Origin: CAINVV01 sp963663675
GTDB taxonomy: Bacteria > Bacteroidota > Bacteroidia > Bacteroidales > Prolixibacteraceae
DNA: 64,000 nt
Assembly: GCA_963663675.1 (NCBI GenBank)
Contig: OY760498.1
Location: 744,001 to 808,000 of the forward strand
Reading direction: 5' to 3'
The position numbers and the translations under genes were made by a program. Below are positions 1 through 8,001 of the stretch, piece after piece. The notes beneath the pieces were generated by a model. It had not been told where the DNA came from and did not search any database. It was given only the letters and a program-made list of their open reading frames with translations. The number at the start of each line of letters is the position of its first letter. Within the stretch, counting starts at the first letter, position 1.

Positions 1-586
1 CAATGAGAATGGTGTCAAAACCTGCAGCTTCGCACAATAGAATAGTTTCACGGGTTTTTCGGGCCACGCCTCCCAGTGACCCGGATGACGGACTTGGCCT
101 GATATAGGCGTTAGGATCGGATGATAACTCTTCCATCCGGGTTTTGTCGCCCAGAATTGATCCTTTTGAGCGCTCAGAACTAGGATCAATAGCCAGCACT
201 GCCAGCTTTCTGCCGTTCGAGGTGAGATAAGTCCCGAACGATTCAATAAAAGTACTCTTCCCTGCTCCAGGTACCCCGGTAATGCCTATGCGAAATGATT
301 TTCCAGAATAAGGGAGGCAGCTGCCAATAATTTTCTGGGACATTTGCTGATGCTCCTGCCTGTTGCTCTCAACCAATGTTACAGCTCTGCTTAAAATGGT
401 CCTGTTTCCCTGTAGAATGCCTTCAATATATTCATCGACACTTAATTCTCTGCGGATGCTCTTCTTCAGAAAGCGGTGAACAGAGTCAGTGTTGACAGCC
501 TCAGGCTGCTCAATGCCCTTCCTTACCTTGAGACCGATAAAGGCAGGATCATCTTCAGGATGATGAAAATCGGAAGGTTTCGTCAT
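1..586 (-). CDS. meaB: MeaB-type GTPase, methylmalonyl-CoA mutase chaperone (C-terminus outside window)
   Basis: Reading the minus strand from the ATG at 586-584 gives an open frame of 195 codons that runs off the left edge, so the C-terminal part is missing. The protein starts MTKPSDFHHPEDDP and has a P-loop GVPGAGKS near residues 103-111, followed by the conserved stretches LAIDPSS, KGSILGDKTRM and IRPSPSSGSLGGVARKTRE that mark the MeaB/ArgK family of G3E-like P-loop GTPases. MeaB protects and reloads the B12-dependent methylmalonyl-CoA mutase in the cytoplasm. The mutase is not in view, but a carboxyltransferase and biotin carrier of the same metabolic area lie at 31.9-33.8 kb. Family assignment is firm; the partner is inferred from the family. 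Confidence 0.93.
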   Translation of the reverse strand, partial: MTKPSDFHHPEDDPAFIGLKVRKGIEQPEAVNTDSVHRFLKKSIRRELSVDEYIEGILQGNRTILSRAVTLVESNRQEHQQMSQKIIGSCLPYSGKSFRIGITGVPGAGKSTFIESFGTYLTSNGRKLAVLAIDPSSERSKGSILGDKTRMEELSSDPNAYIRPSPSSGSLGGVARKTRETILLCEAAGFDTILI

Positions 587-619
587 CTTTTGTAGTGTTA
601 TGCTTTGGTATATATTAAA

Positions 620-777
620 TAATGAGGGTATCTTAAAAGTTATAAAATCAAACCGCTGAGACCACAAAGGAATTTCGCAGAGGTCGCAAAGGTATTTATA
701 ATAATATCTTAGCTTTGTGAACTTTGCGCCTTCTTTGTGTTCTTTGCGGTTAAATGAACTTTTGAGATACCCTCATT
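620..777. repeat. MITE-like imperfect palindrome, about 158 bp
   Basis: The outer ends 620-640 and 757-777 are inverted copies of each other with one mismatch (core TAATGAGGGTATCT). The inner arms, about 652-690 and 711-749, are also imperfect inverted copies; each contains several CAAAG motifs (for example CCACAAAGG, TCGCAAAGG; on the other strand GCAAAG, ACACAAAG, GCGCAAAG). The centre, about 691-710, is AT-rich. It separates meaB from the DUF1573 gene, both on the minus strand. No coding capacity. The structure is seen directly; calling it a mobile, MITE-like element is inference. Confidence 0.7.
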
Positions 778-810
778 ATGTTATGCCCGGGCAGTAAATA
801 TTGGACCGGG

Positions 811-1905
811 TTATTTTTTTACAGCGACAACAGTGCCGGATATCCTGAGAATACTCGTGGATGCGTTCGGATCATTGGATATGATTGTGATCGTTTTATT
901 CTGTAATCCGACTTTCCCCTGTGAATCAAAAATAACTTTCATCTCTGTTTTCTCTCCAGGTTTGACAACCTTGGATGTAGGGTTGGCAGCCGTACAGCCG
1001 CAGGAAGCCCTTACACTGCGTATCTGCAGATCGCTTTTTCCTTTGTTGAGAATTAAAAACGAATATTCAACTTTTTTCCCTTCTGTAACCTCACCAAAAT
1101 CATAAACCCTTTGGTTAAAGTCGATCATTGGAGCATTCTGAAGCTCTTGCTTGGTTAATTTTGAAAAATCTTCCTCAACGGTTGCACTCACGTTAATGCC
1201 ATAGTTGTAATTCTCTTTCCCGTTGAATACCAGGTAGACGCGTGACATTTGAAAACCAAGATCAACGACTTTTGAGCCGTCGTATGTAACACGAAAGAAA
1301 CCTGACCCTTTGGGCTTAACTGAAGCCGGAATAGCTTTAATTGTGAGATTTGCCGGGATACCTTTGAAGGCAATGTTGACAGTACTGTCTGACGTGTTGA
1401 TAAATTTTAGGGAGTCAGTCTTCACTTCATTATTTTTGATACGTACAAAGGAGAGGTTGTTGTTCAACATCCGCAGTTTGCCGACCTCAATCGGGTATTG
1501 TTGTTCCAGTGTCAGGGTCTTGGGAATTACATCACCCATGATCTTTAGCATTTTTGAGCCTGCAGGAATGTTGGCCACAACGAGAACGGTCTTGGTGAAA
1601 CTTCCCGGACGATTGAGCGGATTATAGGAGACCTTGATAAACCCGGACTTCCCGGGCAGCACAGGATCTTTACTCCATTCAGGGGTTGTACAACCACAAG
1701 ATGCATTTACCGATGATATTACAAGCGGAACTTTGCCGGTATTTGTAAAATTAAAGTTGTAATTGGCCGGACCACCCTCTTCTTTAATTTTTCCAAAATC
1801 GTGATCCATGAATTCGAAAAGCATATCGGCAGAGGTTTGTGCCATTGAGTTGAAACCCGTAAACAGGATAAGGGCTACTGTGAACAAGCGGACTGTGTAT
1901 TTCAT
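811..1905 (-). CDS. Exported protein with two DUF1573 domains
   Basis: 364 residues. An N-terminal signal peptide (MKYTVRLFTVALILF, cleavage probably after MAQ, residue 23) is followed by two DUF1573 Ig-like domains, about residues 30-120 and 263-355. Each has the family signature: FG(K/E) at its start, then N(T/K)GK, and the block SCGCT. The middle part (about 125-255) looks like a further immunoglobulin-like domain without the SCGCT block. DUF1573 proteins are abundant exported proteins of Bacteroidota, and their molecular role is not established; the paired cysteines in SCGC could form a redox or metal site, which is only a guess. It lies between the MITE-like repeat and pfkA, on the same strand as both neighbours, with 263 bases upstream. 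Confidence 0.85.
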   Translation of the reverse strand: MKYTVRLFTVALILFTGFNSMAQTSADMLFEFMDHDFGKIKEEGGPANYNFNFTNTGKVPLVISSVNASCGCTTPEWSKDPVLPGKSGFIKVSYNPLNRPGSFTKTVLVVANIPAGSKMLKIMGDVIPKTLTLEQQYPIEVGKLRMLNNNLSFVRIKNNEVKTDSLKFINTSDSTVNIAFKGIPANLTIKAIPASVKPKGSGFFRVTYDGSKVVDLGFQMSRVYLVFNGKENYNYGINVSATVEEDFSKLTKQELQNAPMIDFNQRVYDFGEVTEGKKVEYSFLILNKGKSDLQIRSVRASCGCTAANPTSKVVKPGEKTEMKVIFDSQGKVGLQNKTITIISNDPNASTSILRISGTVVAVKK

Positions 1906-2168
1906 ACGTATATAATTTATTGTTTATTTGTCATATGGAATCCTCTCTATATAATTCATCTTCCAGGTGAATGCTAGTTCATGAGGGTTTCATTGATTGA
2001 CTATTTATTAATAGAACTTTTATCCGGAATATTTTCACGTACTGGTCAAGTATGACAATCAAACTACAAAACTAAAAAATTGATGTAATTATTGTTAATT
2101 ATTTACAAGAGAAAATCAATCACAACAAATTGGGACCAAGTCATTGGACATTTTGATTGAGAAATGGT

Positions 2169-3191
2169 TTACTCATCTCCAAAATAAACGCCCATTTTTC
2201 TGGCTTTTTCGATCAGCTGGTCATTCGGATCCACAAGGCTGAGTTTTCCTCCCACCTTTTCTAAAGGCACAGAGCCGATTTTACCATTCCGGACCGCTAC
2301 CATCTGTCCGTATTCACCCCTGGCAATCAACTCCGCGGCGTGCGCACCATAGCGGGTAGCCAGGATACGGTCCATGGCCGAAGGACTGCCACCTCTCTGG
2401 ATGTATCCAAGTCTGGTCTCACGGGTCTCAATTCCGGTCAGGGTCTGTATCCTTTCTGCAAGGTATGCCGAGGCAGAAAGATTAGACGGGTGCTCAATTC
2501 CTTCTGCAACTACAACAATGGAGTAGGGCTTTTTCATGGAGAACCTGTTTTCAATTGCCTTGCAAACACTATCAATATTGTATCTGATTTCAGGAATCAG
2601 GATGATATCACCTCCTCCGGCTAATCCGGCATAAAGTGCAATCCATCCGGCATCATGGCCCATCACTTCGATGACCATCGCCCGTTGGTGGGAGTTCGCT
2701 GTAGTATGCAGTCTGTCAATGGCTTCAGTGGCGATTGTCACTGCAGAGTCGAATCCGAAAGTAACCTCTGTTCCATATACATCATTGTCAATTGTTTTTG
2801 GAATGCCTATGACATTGATTCCCATTTTTTGCAGTTGGGCAGCAGTTTTCATCGTCCCGTTGCCTCCTATGCAAACGATGCAGTCAAGCTCGAGATCAAT
2901 GTAGTTTTTCTTTATCAGGGCTGGTTTTTCATTGGTTTCCTCTCCTTTTTCCATTTTAAAGGGCTTTTCACGCGATGTACCTAAAATGGTTCCTCCAACG
3001 GTTAGCAGCCCTGATAACTTGGCTTCATCAAGCACAATATATTCCTTCCAAATCAGGCCACTGTAACCGGCCGTAAATCCGATTACCTCCATTCCGTGGT
3101 TGAGAATGGCTGTTTTACCTACACCACGTATTGCTGCGTTCAATCCGGGGCAATCACCCCCAGCAGTAAGAATACCAATTCTTTTACCCAT
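2169..3191 (-). CDS. pfkA: 6-phosphofructokinase (phosphoryl donor uncertain)
   Basis: 340 residues, the usual length for the short bacterial phosphofructokinases. Fructose-6-phosphate is phosphorylated to fructose-1,6-bisphosphate in cytoplasmic glycolysis. Visible motifs: GGDCPGLNAAIRG at 11-23, GTSREKP at 71-77, CIGGNGT at 107-113, PKTIDND at 131-137, then GGGDIILIPE and a C-terminal LGYIQRGG block. The two positions used to separate ATP from pyrophosphate enzymes (E. coli Gly104 and Gly124) are Gly112 and Lys132 here: the first fits ATP, the second fits PPi. In addition the Mg-binding Asp103 of E. coli is Asn111. The family that contains both donor types (TIGR02483-like) therefore fits best, and donor choice stays open. 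Confidence 0.93.
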   Translation of the reverse strand: MGKRIGILTAGGDCPGLNAAIRGVGKTAILNHGMEVIGFTAGYSGLIWKEYIVLDEAKLSGLLTVGGTILGTSREKPFKMEKGEETNEKPALIKKNYIDLELDCIVCIGGNGTMKTAAQLQKMGINVIGIPKTIDNDVYGTEVTFGFDSAVTIATEAIDRLHTTANSHQRAMVIEVMGHDAGWIALYAGLAGGGDIILIPEIRYNIDSVCKAIENRFSMKKPYSIVVVAEGIEHPSNLSASAYLAERIQTLTGIETRETRLGYIQRGGSPSAMDRILATRYGAHAAELIARGEYGQMVAVRNGKIGSVPLEKVGGKLSLVDPNDQLIEKARKMGVYFGDE

Positions 3192-3513
3192 ACGAGTAGC
3201 TTTTGATATGTTTTAAATACGTTTTAAAAGCTGCCAAAGTTACAATGAATAGTTAGTTATGCCGGTAATTGAGATTCATTTTATTTGTTTTTACATTAAA
3301 TTTGTATTTTCGCATCGTTTCAGATTTAGTCTGATAAGAGACATACAGGTGCCCCAACTTGTCTGAATTTTACCAAATATTTGTGATTGACAGCAAGGAA
3401 GGTCTGAAGGATCAGGTATTGTGCCGGAATTTCACCTCAAACAGAAATTTTTAGTTCTATTCGCATAATCTTTACAGCTATTTTTATAAACATTTGATAA
3501 CCAATTTTTTGAT
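3192..3513 (+). promoter_or_regulatory. Intergenic region with a -7 promoter box (3297-3304)
   Basis: This gap of 322 bases lies between the divergent pfkA and DUF1080 genes. It contains TAAATTTG at 3297-3304, a match to the Bacteroidota -7 consensus TAnnTTTG reading towards the DUF1080 gene. No -33 TTTG stands at the usual distance (a TTG at 3269-3271 is 25 bases away), so the call is weak. That would leave a leader of about 200 bases. I see no ORF, tRNA or recognisable riboswitch in it. Confidence 0.4.
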
Positions 3514-4314
3514 ATGAAAAGAAGATTACTGATTTTTGTCGCTGCTGCGCTGATTGCAGTTGGCGTTAATGCGCAACAAATGAAAGCTGGCGTTGAAACT
3601 GCCAATAATGCCGGTACTCAAAAAAGTGCACAGGCTCAGAAAATGAATACTCTGACGCCAGAGGAGATTGCCCAGGGTTGGGTTTTGCTGTTCAACGGAA
3701 AGACGGGGGATGGCTGGAGAGCTATTAACAAGACGGCATTCCCTGCCGGATGGACTGTAGAAAATGGATCCCTCAAGTGTATTGGTTCCGGAAACGGCGA
3801 AGCCGGCGGAGCCAACGGCGGAGATATCATTTATGCAGTTAAAAAGTTTTCGAATTTTGACCTGAAAATGGATTGGAAGATTTCTGAAGGCGGAAATTCT
3901 GGTATTTTTTACCTTGCACAGGAAAAAAACAACTGGGAGATTTGGAGAACTGCTCCTGAAATGCAGGTCCTCGACAACGACCGCCACCCGGATGCACTGC
4001 TTGGTAAAGATGGCAACCGCAAAGCAGGGTCGTTGTATGACCTTTTACCTGCCAAACCTCAGAATACCAAGCCTGCCGGCCAGTGGAACAGCATTGAAAT
4101 TATTTGCTACCAGGGTACTGTCGTTTACAAGCAAAATGGTGAGACCGTCCTTGAATTCCATCTCTGGACACCGGAATGGAATGAGCTGGTAAAGAATTCC
4201 AAGTTCCCGTCTTACAATCCTGATTGGGCAAACGTTGCCAAGGAAGGGTACATTGGCCTCCAGGATCACGGGAATGATGTCTGGTACCGCAATATCAAAA
4301 TTCGCCCGCTATAA
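3514..4314 (+). CDS. Secreted DUF1080 (3-keto-disaccharide hydrolase fold) protein
   Basis: 266 residues with a signal peptide (MKRRLLIFVAAALIAVGVNAQ). From about residue 47 the sequence is a DUF1080/3-keto-disaccharide hydrolase domain, a concanavalin-like beta sandwich: LTPEEIAQGWVLLFNGKTGDGWR, FDLKMDWKISEGGNSGIFY, EMQVLDN and the closing GYIGLQDHGNDVWYRNIKI are all typical. Some members hydrolyse 3-keto-glycosides, others have no assigned activity; which applies here cannot be told. It is a single gene, upstream of a hairpin at 4339-4371 that separates it from the convergent gldB. The location is predicted periplasmic or outside the cell. Confidence 0.88.
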   Translation: MKRRLLIFVAAALIAVGVNAQQMKAGVETANNAGTQKSAQAQKMNTLTPEEIAQGWVLLFNGKTGDGWRAINKTAFPAGWTVENGSLKCIGSGNGEAGGANGGDIIYAVKKFSNFDLKMDWKISEGGNSGIFYLAQEKNNWEIWRTAPEMQVLDNDRHPDALLGKDGNRKAGSLYDLLPAKPQNTKPAGQWNSIEIICYQGTVVYKQNGETVLEFHLWTPEWNELVKNSKFPSYNPDWANVAKEGYIGLQDHGNDVWYRNIKIRPL

Positions 4315-4338
4315 TTGTTACTCTTACTATCTGGAAAA

Positions 4339-4371
4339 GAAGCCGTCTTATTGTTTAAATGAGACGGCTTC
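4339..4371. terminator. Bidirectional hairpin terminator between DUF1080 gene and gldB
   Basis: Arms GAAGCCGTCT (4339-4348) and AGACGGCTTC (4362-4371) form a perfect 10-bp stem with a 13-base loop, midway between two convergent stop codons. On the minus strand the stem is followed by TCTTTTCC; on the plus strand by a T/C-rich tract. Confidence 0.75.
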
Positions 4372-4377
4372 TCTTCT

Positions 4378-5391
4378 TCAAAGCGGTGCGTAACCTGACT
4401 CGTTGAGTATTTTGTGATAATCGTTCTCCTCCATCAACTCTCTCAGGGTTGTTCCGGGATTCTTCTTCATATAGTTCTTTACAATCTGCCAGCCTATCCA
4501 GACTCCGGTCCTGCCCGGTGATTTCTGTCCGAAAGGGGTGGTAAAAGGTGCGGGATTGATGAATCGCACTATTTCCATATGGTCTCCTGAAAACAATGAT
4601 TTCTTTTCGATCAGGAAGCTCCACATTTCCGGCTCATGGATACTGCACCAATCCAGCTGGGATTTTGTAAACCCGATTTTCAGGCTGTCAGGACCCTCCG
4701 GAATCATCGCATCCAGAAAATAGATCAGTTTACCCTGGTAAATCATATTGGATACCAGGTTCTCTGAAATTCCCTTGAACTCATATTTCTGGAAAGCCAA
4801 AGCATACATAACATCATAAACCAGTTTCGCAGGTTCCATATTTCGTCTTTTATATTCAAATATGCCCAACCGCCGATAATATGGACAATTTTGTCCCAGG
4901 TAATTGTCAAGGCCGATCCCGATGGTGTCATTTACCGTGACAACAGACTGGTTGTACCCTGATATATAGGTGTATATCCCGGGAACAGCCTGATCGGGAT
5001 AGTAATATCGGTAATGTTGGAACGCCTTTTTGAGTTGAGATGCGTAGGGATCAAAGTTCCCGTATAAAGAGTCGGTCCAGTGAACTGCATTAATGTAGAT
5101 GGAATCCTTCAAAAAGGTAAGCAGATAATTGTTGTAGAGGGAATCACGTGAACTTCCGATAGCCAGAACATCCTTGTTGTATACTTCAAAGAATGCGCCA
5201 AATTTCTTACGAAGTTCCGGAACGGCTTCTTGCACATTCTCCGGGGTAATTACGGCTAATTCCTGATCCAACCGATTGATAATCAGTGTTAATTTTATGT
5301 TTGATACATTTATTTTTAATGGATTTGGGTGGCAGGCCGTTAATATTGCCAGCAGAATAAGAAAACCAAAAGACTTGTTCTTTAGAATCAT
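4378..5391 (-). CDS. gldB: Gliding motility lipoprotein GldB
   Basis: 337 residues from the ATG at 5391; a GTG 21 bases upstream (5412) is open but gives a less convincing N-terminus. The start MILKNKSFGFLILLAILTAC is a lipoprotein signal with lipobox LTAC, so the protein should be a membrane-anchored lipoprotein facing the periplasm. The body matches GldB: an N-terminal RLDQEL block, a central YISGYNQSVVTVNDTIGIGLDNYLGQNCPYY and a C-terminal RTGVWIGWQIVKNYMKKNP followed by LREL. GldB is needed for gliding in Flavobacterium, and homologues exist in non-gliding Bacteroidota, so motility is not implied. It converges on the DUF1080 gene and is divergent from nadE. Confidence 0.88.
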   Translation of the reverse strand: MILKNKSFGFLILLAILTACHPNPLKINVSNIKLTLIINRLDQELAVITPENVQEAVPELRKKFGAFFEVYNKDVLAIGSSRDSLYNNYLLTFLKDSIYINAVHWTDSLYGNFDPYASQLKKAFQHYRYYYPDQAVPGIYTYISGYNQSVVTVNDTIGIGLDNYLGQNCPYYRRLGIFEYKRRNMEPAKLVYDVMYALAFQKYEFKGISENLVSNMIYQGKLIYFLDAMIPEGPDSLKIGFTKSQLDWCSIHEPEMWSFLIEKKSLFSGDHMEIVRFINPAPFTTPFGQKSPGRTGVWIGWQIVKNYMKKNPGTTLRELMEENDYHKILNESGYAPL

Positions 5392-5451
5392 TGTAAACAA
5401 TTTTTGATACACATACCTGGAATGCGAGCATATAAAATGCCCGTGAATCGC

Positions 5452-5483
5452 TTTGTTTGCCGGTGTGAATTTATCTATTTTTG
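5452..5483 (+). promoter_or_regulatory. nadE promoter (-33 / -7, Bacteroidota type)
   Basis: TTTG at 5452-5455, a 20-base spacer, then TATTTTTG at 5476-5483 match the Bacteroidota consensus TTTG/TAnnTTTG. Transcription would start near 5490, leaving a leader of about 65 bases before the ATG at 5555. Confidence 0.7.
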
Positions 5484-5554
5484 TAAGATCACCGAAAAGT
5501 ATTGGTGCAGACTTTGAAAATTCGTTTTTATCATTAACCCCGTCAAAGAGAACT

Positions 5555-7204
5555 ATGAGAATTGCCCTGGCTCAATTGAATTACCATGTTGGAAATTTTC
5601 CCGAAAATAGCGCCCGGATAATATCATCCATTGAAAAAGCAAAGGAAGGAAAGGCCGATCTGGTCGTATTCTCCGAGCTCTCAGTTTGCGGATATTATCC
5701 GAACGACCTGCTGGATCGGCTTGAGTTCGTCAGGGAAGCGCTTGATTCAATCAACAGGATTGCATCTCATTGTGTTGGAATAGCCGCCCTGGTGGGTGGA
5801 CCGAGTATCAATCCCAGCCCCAATGGTAAGATGCTGTACAATTCCGCTTTCTTTTTGCAGGATGGAAAGGTTAAAAGCATTCACCACAAAACCTTGTTGC
5901 CTACTTACGATGTTTTTGATGAGTACCGTCATTTTGAAGCCAACAAGGAATTCAACCTGATTGAGGTAAAAGGAGAAAAAGCAGCAGTAACAATCTGTGA
6001 AGACCTTTGGTTTAACCAAAAGGTAATGAGTGCTTTCGGCAGGGAGAATCTTTATGCTACCTCTCCGATGGAGGAAAATTGCAAACAGAATCCCGACCTG
6101 GTTATCAACCTCTCTGCTTCTCCTTTCTCCTACCACCAGGAAAAATGGAGAAAAGAGATACTGATTGGGAACGCCTTAAACTACAAGGTTCCCATTATCT
6201 ACGTCAATCAGGTAGGGGCCAATACCGAGCTTCTTTTCGACGGTGGCTCCCTGATGATTGACCGAAACGGCACGATCGTCAGGGAAATGGCCTATTTCCG
6301 GGAAGATTTTGCAATTTTTGACACCAATGACAAGAATCTTAATGAGCTTCAGCCGCAAACCGGGACCTCCGAAAAAATTGAACAAGCGCTTGTATTGGGT
6401 ATTGCTGATTATTTCAGAAAATCAGGATTTAAAAAGGCCACACTTGGCTTGTCTGGGGGTATTGATTCAGCTTTGACGCTGGTACTGGCAGTCAGGGCGC
6501 TGGGGGCAGAAAATGTAAAAGTGTTGCTCATGCCATCCAGGTTTTCATCGGATCATTCTGTCAAGGATGCAATTGCATTAGCCGATCGGTTGAAAGTGGC
6601 GTTCGAGATAGTCCCGATTCATGGTATCACGGAGGCGTTTGATGATGCACTCTCAGTGGTGTTCCGGGGTCTGCCCTTCGATCTGGCTGAAGAAAACATC
6701 CAGGCGCGTATCCGGGGAAGTCTGCTCATGGCATTCTCAAACAAATTCGGTTACATTCTGCTTAATACATCCAACAAAAGTGAGGCTGCCGTGGGTTACG
6801 GCACCTTGTACGGTGATATGAACGGTGGCTTGTCGGTCCTTGGAGATTTGTACAAAACAGAAGTGTACAATTTGTCACAGTACATCAACAGGGATGAAGA
6901 GATCATCCCGGCAAACACGATCCTGAAACCTCCGTCAGCAGAGCTTCGGCCGGATCAGAAGGATTCCGACTCCCTGCCGGAGTATGAGATGCTTGATGCA
7001 ATACTTTTTCAGTATATAGATCAGGCTATCAGCATTCAGGAAATCATTTCTTCAGGTTATGATGAAGCAGTGGTCAGAAGGGTGGCAAACCTTGTCAACC
7101 GCAATGAATACAAGCGTTTTCAGGCGCCGCCTACATTGAGAATCTCTTCCAAGGCATTCGGGTTTGGAAGGAAAATGCCAATAGTCGCAAGGTATCCGCT
7201 ATAA
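5555..7204 (+). CDS. nadE: Glutamine-dependent NAD+ synthetase
   Basis: 549 residues. The frame is open from 5453, but that would place the first codons inside a good promoter; the ATG at 5555, preceded by AAAGAGA, begins the conserved MRIALAQLNYHVGNF. Residues 1-270 are a nitrilase-type glutaminase with the triad Glu41 (FSELSVCGYYPNDLL), Lys112 (HHKTLLPTYDVFDEYRHF) and Cys148 (ITICEDLW, here VTICEDLW). Residues 280-549 are the synthetase with the PP-loop SGGIDSA at 300-306. Ammonia released from glutamine is used to amidate adenylylated nicotinate adenine dinucleotide, the last step of NAD synthesis. This is the shorter bacterial two-domain form. The crp-like gene follows 81 bases downstream with its own -7 box. 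Confidence 0.96.
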   Translation: MRIALAQLNYHVGNFPENSARIISSIEKAKEGKADLVVFSELSVCGYYPNDLLDRLEFVREALDSINRIASHCVGIAALVGGPSINPSPNGKMLYNSAFFLQDGKVKSIHHKTLLPTYDVFDEYRHFEANKEFNLIEVKGEKAAVTICEDLWFNQKVMSAFGRENLYATSPMEENCKQNPDLVINLSASPFSYHQEKWRKEILIGNALNYKVPIIYVNQVGANTELLFDGGSLMIDRNGTIVREMAYFREDFAIFDTNDKNLNELQPQTGTSEKIEQALVLGIADYFRKSGFKKATLGLSGGIDSALTLVLAVRALGAENVKVLLMPSRFSSDHSVKDAIALADRLKVAFEIVPIHGITEAFDDALSVVFRGLPFDLAEENIQARIRGSLLMAFSNKFGYILLNTSNKSEAAVGYGTLYGDMNGGLSVLGDLYKTEVYNLSQYINRDEEIIPANTILKPPSAELRPDQKDSDSLPEYEMLDAILFQYIDQAISIQEIISSGYDEAVVRRVANLVNRNEYKRFQAPPTLRISSKAFGFGRKMPIVARYPL

Positions 7205-7250
7205 TAACTTCACAAAAAAACAGGTCCGCATATTATATGTAAGTTTTTTA

Positions 7251-7258
7251 TACTTTTG
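7251..7258 (+). promoter_or_regulatory. -7 box upstream of the Crp/Fnr gene
   Basis: TACTTTTG fits TAnnTTTG and lies 28 bases before the ATG at 7286. No TTTG stands at the expected -33 distance, so this is a partial match, as might be expected for an activator-dependent promoter. Confidence 0.4.
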
Positions 7259-7285
7259 ATGTTGTAAAACACTTTTTTCAGCATT

Positions 7286-7984
7286 ATGCCCGACAATTTT
7301 GGCTTTGAAAGTCCGTTCAGGGGAGAGAACTGTATATTCAATCTGCTCACATCTGATGAAATGTCTGTCCTGAATGCAAACAGCACCATCTCCCGATTTC
7401 GGAAAAATGAATACATCTTCATGGAGGGTGATGCCCCCATCGGGATGCAGTACCTTAAAGAGGGAAAAGTGAAAATGATCAAAGAAGGGATTAGCGGGAG
7501 AGAGCAGATTATCAGGATGTTCACGGAGAACGGACTGATCAGTTACCGGTCCCTGATCGCCGGCGAACCACACAATGGCACAGCCATAGCCATCGAAGAT
7601 TCCGAAATTGTATCTATTCCTCCTCCAATTTTGTACAATGTATTGTTGAAAAACTACAATTTTTCCCTGGCTCTTTTAAAGGATCTTGCCCTGGAACTGG
7701 GACACTCCAATCACAGGACGGTCAGCCTTACTCAAAAGCACATTCGGGGCCGGCTTGCTGAATCTATTTTGTTTCTAAAGCAAAAATATGGTTTTGAAAA
7801 TGATGGGCAGACTTTAAAGGTCTACCTCTCCCGTGAGGATCTTGCCAGCCTTTCCAATATGACTGCTTCCAATGCCATCCGTACTCTTTCCACTTTTGCC
7901 GGTGAAAAAATTATTTCCATGGATGGACGTAAAATAAAAATTACAGAACTTTCGAAACTGGAAAAAGTCAGCAAACAAGGCTGA
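7286..7984 (+). CDS. Crp/Fnr-family transcriptional regulator
   Basis: 232 residues. Residues about 20-135 form a cyclic-nucleotide-binding-type beta roll (FRKNEYIFMEGDAPIGMQYLKEGKVKMIKEG, REQIIRMFTENGLISYRSLIAGEPHNGTAIA), then a dimer helix (about 130-165) and a C-terminal winged helix (YLSREDLASLSNMTASNAIRTLSTFAGEKIISMDGRKIKI). In the roll the region where Crp holds cAMP reads GLISYRSLIAGEPHNGTA and lacks the RxS pair of cAMP binders, and no Fnr-type N-terminal cysteine cluster is present, so the ligand is unknown. Such regulators in Bacteroidota usually respond to redox, oxygen or nitrosative cues. It ends 17 bases before the convergent murF-alr gene. Confidence 0.9.
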   Translation: MPDNFGFESPFRGENCIFNLLTSDEMSVLNANSTISRFRKNEYIFMEGDAPIGMQYLKEGKVKMIKEGISGREQIIRMFTENGLISYRSLIAGEPHNGTAIAIEDSEIVSIPPPILYNVLLKNYNFSLALLKDLALELGHSNHRTVSLTQKHIRGRLAESILFLKQKYGFENDGQTLKVYLSREDLASLSNMTASNAIRTLSTFAGEKIISMDGRKIKITELSKLEKVSKQG

Positions 7985-8001
7985 CCGGTCAAACAGCGTG
8001 A

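Noticed and set aside
3284..3304. TTTG at 3284-3287 as -33 element for the DUF1080 gene
   Set aside because: The spacer to TAAATTTG would be only 9 bases, far below the usual 17-21.
5453..5554. N-terminal extension of nadE by 34 codons
   Set aside because: The extension overlaps the -33/-7 promoter, has no family resemblance, and the ATG at 5555 has AAAGAGA just upstream.
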